DNA from: Pyropia haitanensis
Taxonomy: Eukaryota > Rhodophyta > Bangiophyceae > Bangiales > Bangiaceae
Length of the DNA: 64,000 nt
Assembly (NCBI GenBank): GCA_008729055.1
Contig: SDUX01000001.1
Span: 1 to 64,000 of the forward strand
Direction of reading: 5' to 3'
Shown piece by piece: positions 45,833-55,193 of the stretch. Under the pieces are notes generated by a model. The model had not been told where the DNA came from. It searched no databases and saw only the letters and a list, made by a program, of their open reading frames with translations. Position numbers and translations under genes: made by a program. How positions within the stretch are numbered: position 1 is the stretch's first letter; every line of letters starts with the position of its first letter.

Positions 45833-46481
45833 ATGGAAGAAGAGGAAGCCATCAAGAAGGAGAACTCCCTCACCGCCGTCCAGTTCCTCACCGAGGTGGC
45901 TCGGCAGCTGACGCTCTACCGCAAGGTGTACGAGAACCCAACGACGTGGCTGTCGGCCAAGCAGCTGGGCCACATCAAGTCGTGGTTGCCCCGCCTGCGG
46001 CACATTGGCATGGACGGGAGCGCCAAGGTCAACATCAGGGAGGTGGCGGTGCGGCTCGGCCACGCCGTCCGCAAGACGCTCGGCGACCACCACCTGGGCC
46101 TCGATGAGCTGTGGGTGCCGCCAGAGGCGGGCGCGATTGAGGCGGCAGTCAAGTCCGCCGCTTCCGCCGCGGCGTTGCCCGTGTCGGTGCCTGGGGTGGG
46201 TGGCGGCGGCGGCGGCGGCGGCGGCGGTTGCGGCGGCGGCGGCGGCGTGGGCGGCGCGGGGGGGACGGGGCCGGGGGGGGAGGGGGGGGAGGGGGCGGGA
46301 CGACCACCCACCCCGGCAGCTTTGGGGCGGACCCCGCGTCGGCCTCCTTTGGCCTCCTGTCCGGCACGACCATCTACGCGGACGCCCCCCCGTCTGTGGT
46401 GGCGGGCGCCACTGGCGTCGGTGGGGGCGGGGGTGGGGGTGGCGGTGGCGGTGGCGGTGGGGGACCGGCGACGCGGTTTGT

Positions 46482-46540
<59 letters not shown>

Positions 46541-46731
46541 GCGGCCCCCTGTCGCTCGTCCAGCAGTTCGGCGGGGACAACCACAGCACGAGGCTGCTGA
46601 AGGTGTGCAAAATGATCCAGCGCGTAGACGGCACGGGCGACGCGGAGGCGGCATCGCGGGCGGTGGTGGAGAACTGGCAGTCGTACGTGTCGGTGGTACC
46701 CCCGCGGGCGTCGTACCACCGGCCGCGGTGA
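45833..46731 (+). CDS. Unrecognised protein with conserved-looking N-terminal domain
   Basis: The ATG at 45833 (context GTTCCCATGG) starts a balanced-composition domain of about 110 residues: MEEEEAIKKENSLTAVQFLT, EVARQLTLYRKVYENPTTWL, SAKQLGHIKSWLPRLRHIGM, KVNIREVAVRLGHAVRKTLG and HLGLDELWVPPEAGAIEAAV. It is mainly helical and probably globular. A Gly-rich linker follows, within which the frame shifts by one at the G runs near 46259-46290. The C-terminus is again protein-like: PLSLVQQFGGDNHSTRLLKV, CKMIQRVDGTGDAEAASRAV, ENWQSYVSVV, stop at 46731. The total is about 298 residues. No family was recognised. The lack of a leader and the acidic start suggest a cytosolic or nuclear protein. Confidence 0.65.
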
Positions 46732-47659
46732 ACCCCGGGGGGAGGGAGGGAGGGAGCGGGGGAGGCCGGTCGCAGCGCGGCAGAGGGCAGAGGGCAGCGG
46801 GTGGGTGGCCTGTTTTTTTTTTTTTGGTTTGTCGCGGGGCCGCGGTGATAGCCGCACTTTTCTGCCATTGTACAGTGTACAGCCTGGCACCCTCCCTCTT
46901 TTCTGTTTTCCCCCTTGACCCTCGCGCATGGTCCTGGGTGTTGGAGCACGCGCGAGGGTGGGCGGCCTCGTGGACCGACCGCGGCCCTTGGCCCTGTTGG
47001 CCGGCTGCGGGCGCGGGGGCTTGCCCGCGCAAGCCCGCTCATGGGTGCGGAGCCGGGCTGTGACCACCTCCCAGGGCCGGCGCGGGGCGCTGCCGCCCCT
47101 CGGTCCCCCTTTGGCGCCGACTGGTGAAGGTGGTGGGGGGGAGTGCCGGGCAGCGCCGCCGCCGCGTGCCTTGGCAGCGGAGGCCTTCCTTCCCCGACCT
47201 GTTCCCGGCCATGCCATTCCATCGCCCTTCCAGGCGCACCCCCTCTGCGCGGTCAGTGTCCACCCCCTCACGACCTCTGGGAGGGGGTCGGATAACATGT
47301 CATCCAACCCCCCCCCAGAGGTGCTGTGGGGGGTTTGATAACTGGATAACACCCCCCCTGTTATCAAACCCCCCTCACGACCTCTGGGAGGGGGTCGGAT
47401 AACATGTTATCTTTGACGTACTACATGGCGACACGCGACAACCGTGCGTCCTGCCCATGACGCCGTGATTGAACGGCCCAAGATGTTTGAGTAAGTACGC
47501 GCCCCCTCACTGAACGGTTCACCTCCGTGATCAAGGCGCCGGTCGATGCCGTCGACGACGTCGCCGCCATCGTGGCCGCGCACTCTCCCGCCGCCGGCGC
47601 TCTCCTCCACATCCCCCCGTCCCCACAGACGGTGCCGTCCCTCTCTCCCACCCCGGGGC
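46732..47659. other. Intergenic region
   Basis: Holds the 3' region of the upstream gene (a T11 run at 46814) and a palindromic repeat cluster at 47264-47407, described separately. No gene is supported. Confidence 0.5.
47264..47407. repeat. Nested palindromes flanked by a 37-bp direct repeat
   Basis: A perfect 37-bp direct repeat (47264-47300 and 47371-47407, CCCCTCACGACCTCTGGGAG..ACATGT) brackets two hairpins. The outer hairpin has arms at 47274-47293 and 47302-47321 (18 of 20 bases pair, 8-nt loop). The inner has perfect 15-bp arms GGGGGGTTTGATAAC (47328-47342) and its complement (47360-47374), with a 17-nt loop. The compact symmetrical design suggests a foldback mobile element or a recombination/replication structure. 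Confidence 0.8.
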
Positions 47660-49230
47660 ATGGCCTTTATCTATCACCCCGCGTTCGGGCGCCTCCGCGC
47701 TCGTCCCGTCCCCGCCTGTCAGCGACGCCGGGCGGCGGGGGTGCGGGCGGCGGCGCCCCCCCCCCCCGCCGACGGCGCGCCCCCCCCGTCGTCCGCGCCA
47801 CCCTCGTCGTCATCGCCTTCGTCGCCGCCGCCGCCGCCGCCACCGGTGTCGTCGTCGACTCCCTCATCGCCGCCGTCGCCGCCAGTGTCCCCCGCCGCCT
47901 CCTCCGCCCGTCCCCCGCCGGCGGTGGAGGTGCAAGTTCCCGCCGACGTGGAGCTCACCGACCTCGACGCCGTGCGCGCCGCGCGGGCGGCCGCGGCCCC
48001 GGGCGGCGCCCTGCCCCTGCAGGGCGACATTGACGTTGTCCCCGTCGACGGTGGCGGCGAGCCGCCGGCAGTGGTCCTTGGCGTGAACCCCGACGCGAAG
48101 GGCGGCGGCGTGCGCATCGCGGCGGTGGTGGAGGTGCCTCGCGGGACGGGGACTTCCGGTGGGGAGGCGGGCGCCACAGGCGACGCGGGCGGCTCCCCCC
48201 CCGACGGGGAGACAGAGTCCGCCCCCCTGCGCTACGCCGACGTGCGCTTCCCGTCGCTCGCGGAGCAGCTCGCGTACATTGACTCGTACGCCGCGACGCT
48301 CCCCCCCGACGACGTGTGGCCCGTCTACCTCCGCGCCGCCGCGCTGGCCGCGTGGGACTGCCCGCGCGCCGCGGCGGCCGCCTATACGGCCGCCCTCAAC
48401 GTCGCGTTTGGCCCCATCGCGGACGCGCACGAGCGCGTCGCGGCGGTGCTGCTGTCGACGGGCGACGTAGCGGCGGCGGCCGCCGCGGCGCGCCGCGCGG
48501 CCGTCCTCAGGGTGGGCGCGGTGGGCACGGAGAATGCCGCGGGGGTGGCGTTTGAGGCGGATTTTGGGCCCTACCTGCCGCCGCCGCCGGGCGTCGCCGC
48601 GCCGGCGGTGGCGGTGCTCGCCGCGTACGCGGCGGGGGATGACCGGCAGGCCGAGGCGGCCGCCGCGGTGGCGACCGTGACGGGGGGGGGGGACGCGGGC
48701 GTGGCGGCATCGGCGGCGACTGCGGGGCTGGGGGGGGGGGAGCTGGGGCTGTGGCGTGCCGCCGCCGCCGCACGCGCCGCGGGCGGCTGGCCAGCCGTGG
48801 CGGCCACTGACACGGAGGAGGGTGCCGCCGCCGCCGCGACCGTCGACGCCGCCGTCGGGCCGGTCGCGGCGTTCGCGGCGCTCGCCGCCGGCACCGTCTC
48901 CCTTGACGCCCTCTCCGCCGCGGCGGGGTCGGTGATGGAGCGGGTGGTGATGGTGGGCGGCCGGGACGGCGGCGGCGGCGGTTTTGGCGGCGCCTCCGCC
49001 GGCCGGCCGCCGCCGTCCAAAGGGGAGGCCCTCCGGTGGGCATTTTATACGGGCCTCGCGCACCACGCGGCGGGCGACGCGGCGGCGGCGGGGCGGTGGT
49101 GGGCGGCCGCGGCAGGGGTGGGGGGGTGGGGCTGGGCGACCCGGGGGGGGTGCTGCTGCGACGGCTCGCCGCGACGCGCCTGGGCGCGGACCGGGAGGGG
49201 GCACTGCCCGACCGCTCTGAGACCAAGTAG
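47660..49230 (+). CDS. TPR-like protein, probably plastid-targeted
   Basis: The ATG at 47660 gives MAFIYHPAFGRLRARPVPAC, a basic leader with Phe at position 3, then Pro/Ser-rich sequence. The mature part begins with VEVQVPADVELTDLDAVRAA. A helical-pair region follows: YADVRFPSLAEQLAYIDSYA, DDVWPVYLRAAALAAWDCPR, AAAAAYTAALNVAFGPIADA, HERVAAVLLSTGDVAAAAAA. Its spacing of Ala/Gly/aromatic residues resembles tetratricopeptide repeats, as does ALRWAFYTGLAHHAAGDAAA near the end. After the G run at 49122-49136 the frame shifts by one, and the protein continues LGDPGGVLLRRLAATRLGAD to the TAG at 49228-49230. It is about 520 residues. TPR proteins are protein-binding adaptors; the partner here is unknown. 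Confidence 0.6.
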
Positions 49231-49514
49231 GCGGAGCCGGCGGCGGGGGCAGGGGGGGGGGAGGATGGTTTGGGACTGCTCCGCCGCACACCGACGGCGG
49301 TGTGAGCGGTGGCCGCCGCAGGGGAAGTGCGGGTCTGGCGGAGGGGGTGGCCGGCGTCGGCGTCCGCTCAACACCCTGCGGTGGCGAGTGGGGTACGCGT
49401 CGGCCAGTGGCGGCCAGCCAGATCGTTATAAAAAAAGAGTGAACCAGCGACTACACGCCATGAGAAAGGTTAAGCTCCGGCTTTGCCCGCCACTCACCCG
49501 CGCGGCTGCCGCGC

Positions 49515-50315
49515 CTACGCCCCCTCCTCCACCACCTTTTGCAGCACAAACAGGTGGCCCTTGTCATCCCGCCCGAGGCGGTACCCCTCATCATCCAGGT
49601 ACGTCACGTCCAACCAGCCGGTCGGGTCGAAAATCTGCGTCAGCAGCCCCACATTCTCGCCGAGCATCTTTTCGAGCCCCGGCGGGCTCAGCGTCGACGC
49701 CGTCGCCGCTACCCCCACCCGCCGGTCCGACTGGGGCGTGAACGACGCGGTGATGGCAAACGTGCCCCCCACCCGCCCCATCACCCGAAACTGGACCACG
49801 TTCTCCGCCACCCCCGCCGCCGCGTCCACGTTTTGGTAAAGCTCCCCGAGGGACACAAAGCCAGACTTGGACGCTGTCGACAGGGACAGCCGCGACCGCC
49901 GACGGCCGAGGATGGTGAGGGTGGTGTACAGCAGCCGCCAGCGGCCGTCGAGGAGGTCGCCCAGGCGGGTGAGCGGGGCGGCCACGGGGGAGGCCGCCTC
50001 GAGCGCGACCGCAAGGCCGTCAATGGCCAAACGGGTGGCGGCGTCGAGGCCAAAGATGCCCCGGTCGGGGCCGACCGCGGCGACGGCGTCGAGGAGCGCC
50101 TGCCGCTCGGTGGTCGGGACCGGGCTCGACAGGGTGGCCCGTGGGGGGGACCGGGGGGGCGTTGCGGCAGCGGCGGCGGGAAACACCCCGGGGACGGCGG
50201 CCACGGCGGCGCGCCGCCGCCGGGACGGCAGTACCGGCGGGGGGCGCCGCGCGCGGGCGCAGTGGCGGCAGGGGGGGGCGACGGCAACGGCGGGCGCCAC
50301 AAAGGCGGCAGCCAT
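49515..50315 (-). CDS. PAP/fibrillin-family plastid lipid-associated protein
   Basis: Plastid protein of the plastoglobule/thylakoid lipid-binding family. The ATG at 50315 gives MAAAFVAPAVAVAPPCRHCA, a plastid leader with Phe at position 5, followed by a Pro/Arg/Ala-rich linker. The domain starts at about residue 67: ERQALLDAVAAVGPDRGIFG, then AIDGLAVALEAASPV, LLDGRWRLLYTT (the family's L.G.W.LlYtt block), FVSLGELYQNVDAAAGVAEN, FRVMGRVGGTFAITASF and a C-terminal WLDVTYLDDEGYRLGRDDKG followed by HLFVLQKV, the conserved ditch-closing D-x-x-Y-L-D-x-x-x-R/L-G-R-x-x-x-G motif. 266 residues, normal length, no intron. It is convergent with the TPR-like gene, 284 bp between the stops. Confidence 0.9.
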   Translation of the reverse strand: MAAAFVAPAVAVAPPCRHCARARRPPPVLPSRRRRAAVAAVPGVFPAAAAATPPRSPPRATLSSPVPTTERQALLDAVAAVGPDRGIFGLDAATRLAIDGLAVALEAASPVAAPLTRLGDLLDGRWRLLYTTLTILGRRRSRLSLSTASKSGFVSLGELYQNVDAAAGVAENVVQFRVMGRVGGTFAITASFTPQSDRRVGVAATASTLSPPGLEKMLGENVGLLTQIFDPTGWLDVTYLDDEGYRLGRDDKGHLFVLQKVVEEGA

Positions 50316-51446
50316 GACGAGAAGTATGGACAGGGGGAGGTGAGGGGAAGGCGTGTCGCTGGCGGAGAAGCAGCTCAGCGAAGCTAGGGTCACAGGCGTA
50401 GCGGTCTGCGGGTGGGCATGCACGGGCGGGCGGTCTGCCAGGCAAGCCAGCCGTCTGCACAGCCACAAAAGCCCACGGGCAGCAACCCCACACCGATGCA
50501 GCGCATCCCCATCGCCTGCAAGCGGCCGTGAGGACATGTCGGATCCGCATCGCCCCGAGGTCGTCTTCACGACGTACCCAACTACTGAACCTATCGAACA
50601 AGTACAATGGGCAATTTTCTGTGTGGGCACCCGAGAGAAACTTCTCCGACGTGACCGTTTCGATGTCCTTGCGCCCGCCAAGCGGCTCGGCTGGCGCGTG
50701 GCGCATTCCCTCGTCCGCGGCTCGGGCACTGGCTCCTCCGGGCACCCCACCCGTTGTCCTTCTGGTGGCGCCAACCAATTCTCACCCTCTGTACTTGCTG
50801 CATCCAATGTGTTTCGGTCAGGGGGGGACTGTTTGCGCCCGCGGCCCGGTGGCTGGGGGCGCCCCCTCGGGGCCGCGCATCTGGGGGGGGGGGGGGGGGG
50901 GGGGGGGTGTCTCGGCCGAGCCGTTCGGTCGCGTCGTCGCGGGCCAGCACCCGCCGCCGCGCCAGCGCCCGCACTCGCCGTCCCGCCACTAGACAGACCG
51001 CGGCCGGCCGTCTGCCCGCCCCCCCCACACCACCCACCACCACGCCCATCCCACCAGGAGCTGCGTTGCAGTCACCCGGTCCGACCCCGACCCCCACGAC
51101 TCCTCGCTCGACGCTACGTCGCAATTGACCTTGGGACCCCCCCCCTCCCTCCCCTTCCTCTCCTCCCTAGGGGTCGTCCGCACGTGGTGTCTCTGTTGCC
51201 CCCATCGCCGCGTCCCCACCCGCCCTCTGCCGCGTCCACGTGGTTGTGCACCCCCCATTCCCCCCTCCTTGGCGGCCGCCTCAAGGGCCGCTGTTTACTG
51301 TCAAGGCTCCTGCGATTTGACCAACCCCCGTGTGTCACCTGTGGTTGCGGTGTCTTCGGGACTCGCGGCTGTTGGTGTTTCACCCCTCCGTTCCCTCGCC
51401 CTTTTTTTTCCCTCTCACTCTCGCCGTCCCCTCCCGCTTGGTCATC
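50316..51446. other. Intergenic between divergent genes, with G25 run
   Basis: A shared upstream region of the fibrillin and akirin genes. A run of 25 Gs lies at 50883-50907. The final 450 bp before akirin is C/T-rich on the plus strand. No gene is supported. Confidence 0.5.
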
Positions 51447-52346
51447 ATGTCGCAGGTACTGGCAGCCAACCCGGCTACCAACAAGCGCCCGTTTGACTCG
51501 ATGATGTCCATCGACGGGGTGCCTTCACCCGCCACGGCACCGTGCACGCCCCACCGCATTCACTTCCTCGCGCCCCCGCCGGCCGGCAAGCGGTACCGCC
51601 CAGAGGTGGGGGGTGGCGTCCCCGCCGTTGGCCTTTCCCGTCCCGCCTCGTACGGTCGGCCGTCGTCGGGCGGGGCGTCCTCCTCTGATGACGCCCCCTC
51701 CACGGCAGGGGGTGGGGGAATGCCGGCGGGCGGTGGCGATTCGGCGGCGGCTGGGGCGGGCCGCCGCTACCTGAGTGGCACCCGGAGGTTGCGGCGCCCG
51801 CCGGGGGCCATGCAAGAAAGCGACGGCTCGTCGTCGGATACGAGCAGCGCCGCCGCGGCGGCGGCCGCCAAAGCCGGCGTCGCCGGTGGCGGTGCCGAGA
51901 CGCCCGCGTGCGGCGCTCGCGGTAGCCACCGTGGCGTGGGCGGGGGGGTCAAGGCGACGTCGACTGCTGCTGCCACGGGTACCACCTCGGCGGTGCCACC
52001 AGCAGCGTCCCGTGGCGTCGCCGCCGATGGGGGTGCCGCCGCCGCGGCTGGTGCTGGCCAGGTGGTGCTGCCCGAGCCACCCCGGGGCACGGTGTATATG
52101 CCCGTGGCAAAGCGGCTTCGCAAGGCGGTAACGGCCGCGATGGCTGCGGGTGAACGCCTGTACACCTCTGCCGAGGTCAGCGCCGCCGTGGCCGAGGCGG
52201 TGGCGACTGCGGAAGCCGACGTCCGCTCCCAGGCCGAAGTGCTCATGTCTGAACGTCTCGCGGAGCAGTGGCACAGCTTCAACCGGTTCAGCCAGGACGC
52301 GGTAGCACGACACTACGCGGGGAGGGAACTGAGCTATTTGTCCTAA
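51447..52346 (+). CDS. Akirin-family nuclear protein
   Basis: Akirins are small nuclear adaptor proteins that bridge transcription factors to chromatin remodellers and, in vertebrates, help import proteasomes. The ATG at 51447 gives an N-terminus NKRPFDSMMSIDGVPSPA followed by a basic cluster GKRYRP, mirroring the akirin start (KR.LDF.PL.SP...KRRR, a nuclear localisation signal). The C-terminal 60 residues carry the family hallmark: LYTSAEVSAAVAEAVATAEA, VRSQAEVLMSERLAEQWHSF, NRFSQDAVARHYAGRELSYL, then a final Ser. This parallels the akirin tail of L-A-E-Q-(Y/W)-x-x-F, x-F-x-x-D-x-(I/V), R-x-Y and Y-(V/L)-S at the very end. The 200-residue middle is Ala/Gly/Ser-rich and apparently disordered. 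299 residues, a little longer than animal akirins; no intron. Confidence 0.85.
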   Translation: MSQVLAANPATNKRPFDSMMSIDGVPSPATAPCTPHRIHFLAPPPAGKRYRPEVGGGVPAVGLSRPASYGRPSSGGASSSDDAPSTAGGGGMPAGGGDSAAAGAGRRYLSGTRRLRRPPGAMQESDGSSSDTSSAAAAAAAKAGVAGGGAETPACGARGSHRGVGGGVKATSTAAATGTTSAVPPAASRGVAADGGAAAAAGAGQVVLPEPPRGTVYMPVAKRLRKAVTAAMAAGERLYTSAEVSAAVAEAVATAEADVRSQAEVLMSERLAEQWHSFNRFSQDAVARHYAGRELSYLS

Positions 52347-53671
52347 CCCCCGCTCTTTCAAGAGAGGGTGGCGGGCACGGGCTGCTATGGGCCACTGGCC
52401 GGGGTGGGGAGGTCGAGGGCGATCCCCCCGCATTTGGGCGCTTTGTTGGCTTCGCGGTGGTAGCCGGCGCTGGGCGGTGCCGGAAGCAATCGCTCCGGTT
52501 TTTCATGGCCTCTGTCGTTGGCGGCAGCGTCTCTGGGGTGGGGGGGTTGTCGCTTCGCACGTGCGCGTTTGTGGCGTGTCGTCGTGGCCGTTCTGGGGTC
52601 GTGCTGGATGGTGAAGGAGGCAGTGGGACTGGACGGGTGGCTGGCGGATTGTAGCAAGCCTTGTCTCCTGGGCGCAGGTGCATGGGCGCTGCCGCGGGTG
52701 GGGAGCCTCTGGCTGGTGCGCGGTAGTAGCGGTCGCGACCGCTAGCCGTCAGCCCGCTGCGGTGAGGCGTCCGTTGAGGCGGTGGCGGCGGTCTGGTTTA
52801 CGGCACTGGCGCGGCCGTACTCAGGCGCCTTCTTTCCCGCCCCCCCTCCCCCCGCCCCTTTCCGCTCTTGCTGGTCCTCCAGACGGTCTGGCGTACGCCG
52901 TTGGAGCTGATGACATGTGTGCTTCTCCGTCGCTTACTTTTGCTCTGCCGCGCTGCTAGGTTGTGGCGCGTAGCAGTGGACGTGTGTGTGCGTTTGTGTG
53001 TGTGTGTGTGTGTATGTGTGTGTGTGTGTGTGTGTAGATGTTGTAGCTCTCGTGTAGATTGGCGTGCCGGCCGCACATCCCTGTCCTTGTTACCGAGCTG
53101 GCGCGCTGTGCCGTTGCCGTGTGGCGGTTGGCGCGAACCCAGCCAAGCAGAGTGGCTGGTTCCGCCGACTGGGCACTGTCGGAACCAGCTGGCCAGCTAC
53201 TCTACGTGGTCGGCTTGTGCTCCCTGTGCGCGCTCGCTGTCCGCGTGGTGAGCACCCAGACTCCCTATTCTCACGCACCGTCGCAGCTCCGTGCGCCGCC
53301 ACCGACTACAAGCAAGGTGCGGGAGCCGAATGATCTTGACTCCGTGCCGAAGCCCTCGAAGTTGGAAAATACAGAAAGTATAAGAATGAATATGCACCAT
53401 CAAAGTACGTTCTATGTTGGTACTGGAAAACCGCACACTTGTGTTAATTCTGAATTAGAGTTACACAGGCTGGATTGACAAGACCCTGCTAAGTGCCACG
53501 TGGGTCTTCCTCAACGCCGCAGGAGGAACAAGGAGCGTTTGGGGGCGAGCGTCACTGCGCGGACGAGCGCGGGTACCTTCGTCGGCGCGCTCATCCCCGC
53601 GTTCTTGCTTCCGCCAAGGCCCTGCCACCTACGTCCTGCCTCTCCCTGTGCTTTCCATTGCCCTCCCGGCT
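52347..53671. other. Intergenic region
   Basis: No gene supported. It contains the TG repeat at 52982-53035 and an AT-rich stretch at 53320-53480 (for example AGTTGGAAAATACAGAAAGT), unlike the surrounding GC-rich DNA. Confidence 0.5.
52982..53035 (+). repeat. (TG)n microsatellite
   Basis: About 25 TG units with a few interruptions (CGTTTG, TATG). It is the only clear dinucleotide repeat in the window and can adopt Z-DNA. Confidence 0.9.
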
Positions 53672-54948
53672 ATGGAATTCAACGGTCGGCCGCACATTGG
53701 GGCTTTCCTTCCTCCCCTCGCCCTCCCCTGCCGAGGCGGCCGGCCCGCGGCCGCAAACTCTGCCCGGGGCGCCCCCCCGCTCGGCCGGCGGGCGCCCCCC
53801 CCCCCCCCACCGCCACCCCCACCCGGCTCGTCACCACCCCGCGGGCGGACCTCCGTCCCGCTCTTGAGTCTCTCCAGCGGCGGGCGGACATCCCGACGCC
53901 GGTGCTGCTCGCCGCCATGGACACTATCCTGTCTGGTCAGGCACCCGCCGAAGGCATTGGCGCCCTCCTGGCGGGCCTGTCCATCAAGGGCGAGTCCCCC
54001 GCCGAGGTAGCCGCCATCGCCACCTCCATGCGCGCCCGAATGGTGCCCGTCGCGCTCGGGGAATCGGTCCTCGCCGCGGGCGGCGCGCTGGACATTGTCG
54101 GCACGGGCGGGGACAACTCTGGGAGCGTCAACATCTCGACGGGCGCGGCGGTGGTGGCCGCCGCCGCGGGGTGTGCCATTGCCAAGCACGGCAACCGGAG
54201 CGCGTCGTCCAAGGCCGGCTCTGCCGACGTCCTCGAGGCGCTCGGCCTGCCGCTGCTCGGCTCCCCGTCAGGCGTGGCGGCGTGCGTGGCCGAGGCGGGC
54301 ATCGGCTTCATGTTTGCGCCTGCCCACCACCCGGCCATGGTGGCCGTCCGGCCGGCACGGTCCGCACTCGGCATCCGCACCGTCTTTAACTTGCTGGGGC
54401 CGCTGCTCAACCCTGCGGGCGCGGGCGTGTCGTCGGCGGTCGTGGGCGTCTGGTCCCCCGACGTGATCGACGTGATGGCCGCCGCGCTCGCCGCCGAGGG
54501 CACCCTCCGCCGAGGCATTGTCGTCCACACCGACGGGCTAGACGAGTTTTCGACCACAGGCGTCGCGGAGGTGGCCGAGTTTGGCGGACCCGCCGGGGGC
54601 ACCGCCGACGGCGGCGCGGGCGTCCGCCGCTACCGCTTTGACGCGGCCGCCGCGTGTGGTCTCCGCCGGTCGACCGTCGCGGACCTCCGCGGCGGCGACG
54701 CTGCGCACAACGCGCGGGTGTTGTGTGAGGTGTGGCGCGGCGAGCGGGACGATGCGATTGCCGACGCGGTCGCGCTCAACGCGGGGGTGGGCCTGTACGC
54801 GGCGGGGGTGGCGCCGACGATCGAGGCGGGCGTCCGCCGGGCGCAAGAGGTGATGGCGTCGGGCGCGGCGATGCGCGTCATGGACGAGTGGAGGGCGGTG
54901 GCGGTGCGGGAGGCCAACGCGGCGGAGCGCGCGGCGGTTGGCGCCTAA
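53672..54948 (+). CDS. Anthranilate phosphoribosyltransferase
   Basis: Second step of tryptophan synthesis: joins anthranilate and PRPP to phosphoribosylanthranilate; plastid-located in algae. The catalytic body is continuous from about 53830 to the TAA at 54946-54948. It contains LESLQRRADIPTPVLLAAMD (N-terminal helices), GALLAGLSIKGESPAEVAAI, the PRPP loop ALDIVGTGGDNSGSVNISTG, AIAKHGNRSASSKAGSADVL (KHGN, with S following), GIGFMFAPAHHPAMVAVRPA, LGIRTVFNLLGPLLNPAGAG and HTDGLDEFSTTG. The likely start is the ATG at 53672 (MEFNGRPHIGAFLPPLALPC, a plastid leader with early Phe), which lies in a different frame; the two join if the C run at 53796-53810 is one base off or hides an intron. No other ATG lies in frame before the body. 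Fused InGPS or TrpG domains are absent. Confidence 0.93.
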
Positions 54949-55193
54949 GCACGTGCGGCGGCTGGGGTTGGCCGCAAAGGGGTTGGCGGCCGACGGACGG
55001 CGCGCCCGCTGGTGTTTTGTGGGATGAGGAGACTCGTGGAGTAGGGGAAGAGTGGGGGTACGCCCCCTACCCAGTGCCTCCCCATCATGTCTGCCTGTGT
55101 CACAAAGGCGTGTTCCTTCGGGGGGCACAGCGGAAGGCGAGGAACAGTCCTCCCACTCCCCCCCCGCGAAAAAAAGTCCATGCGAGCAGAACC
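54949..55193. other. Short gap between convergent genes
   Basis: Contains the 3' regions of the TrpD and KRI1 genes, nothing else. Confidence 0.5.

Noticed and set aside
44422..45891. 489-residue minus-strand frame
   Set aside because: Low-complexity sequence with no domain, overlapping the start of the plus-strand 45.8-kb gene and the end of a mobile element.
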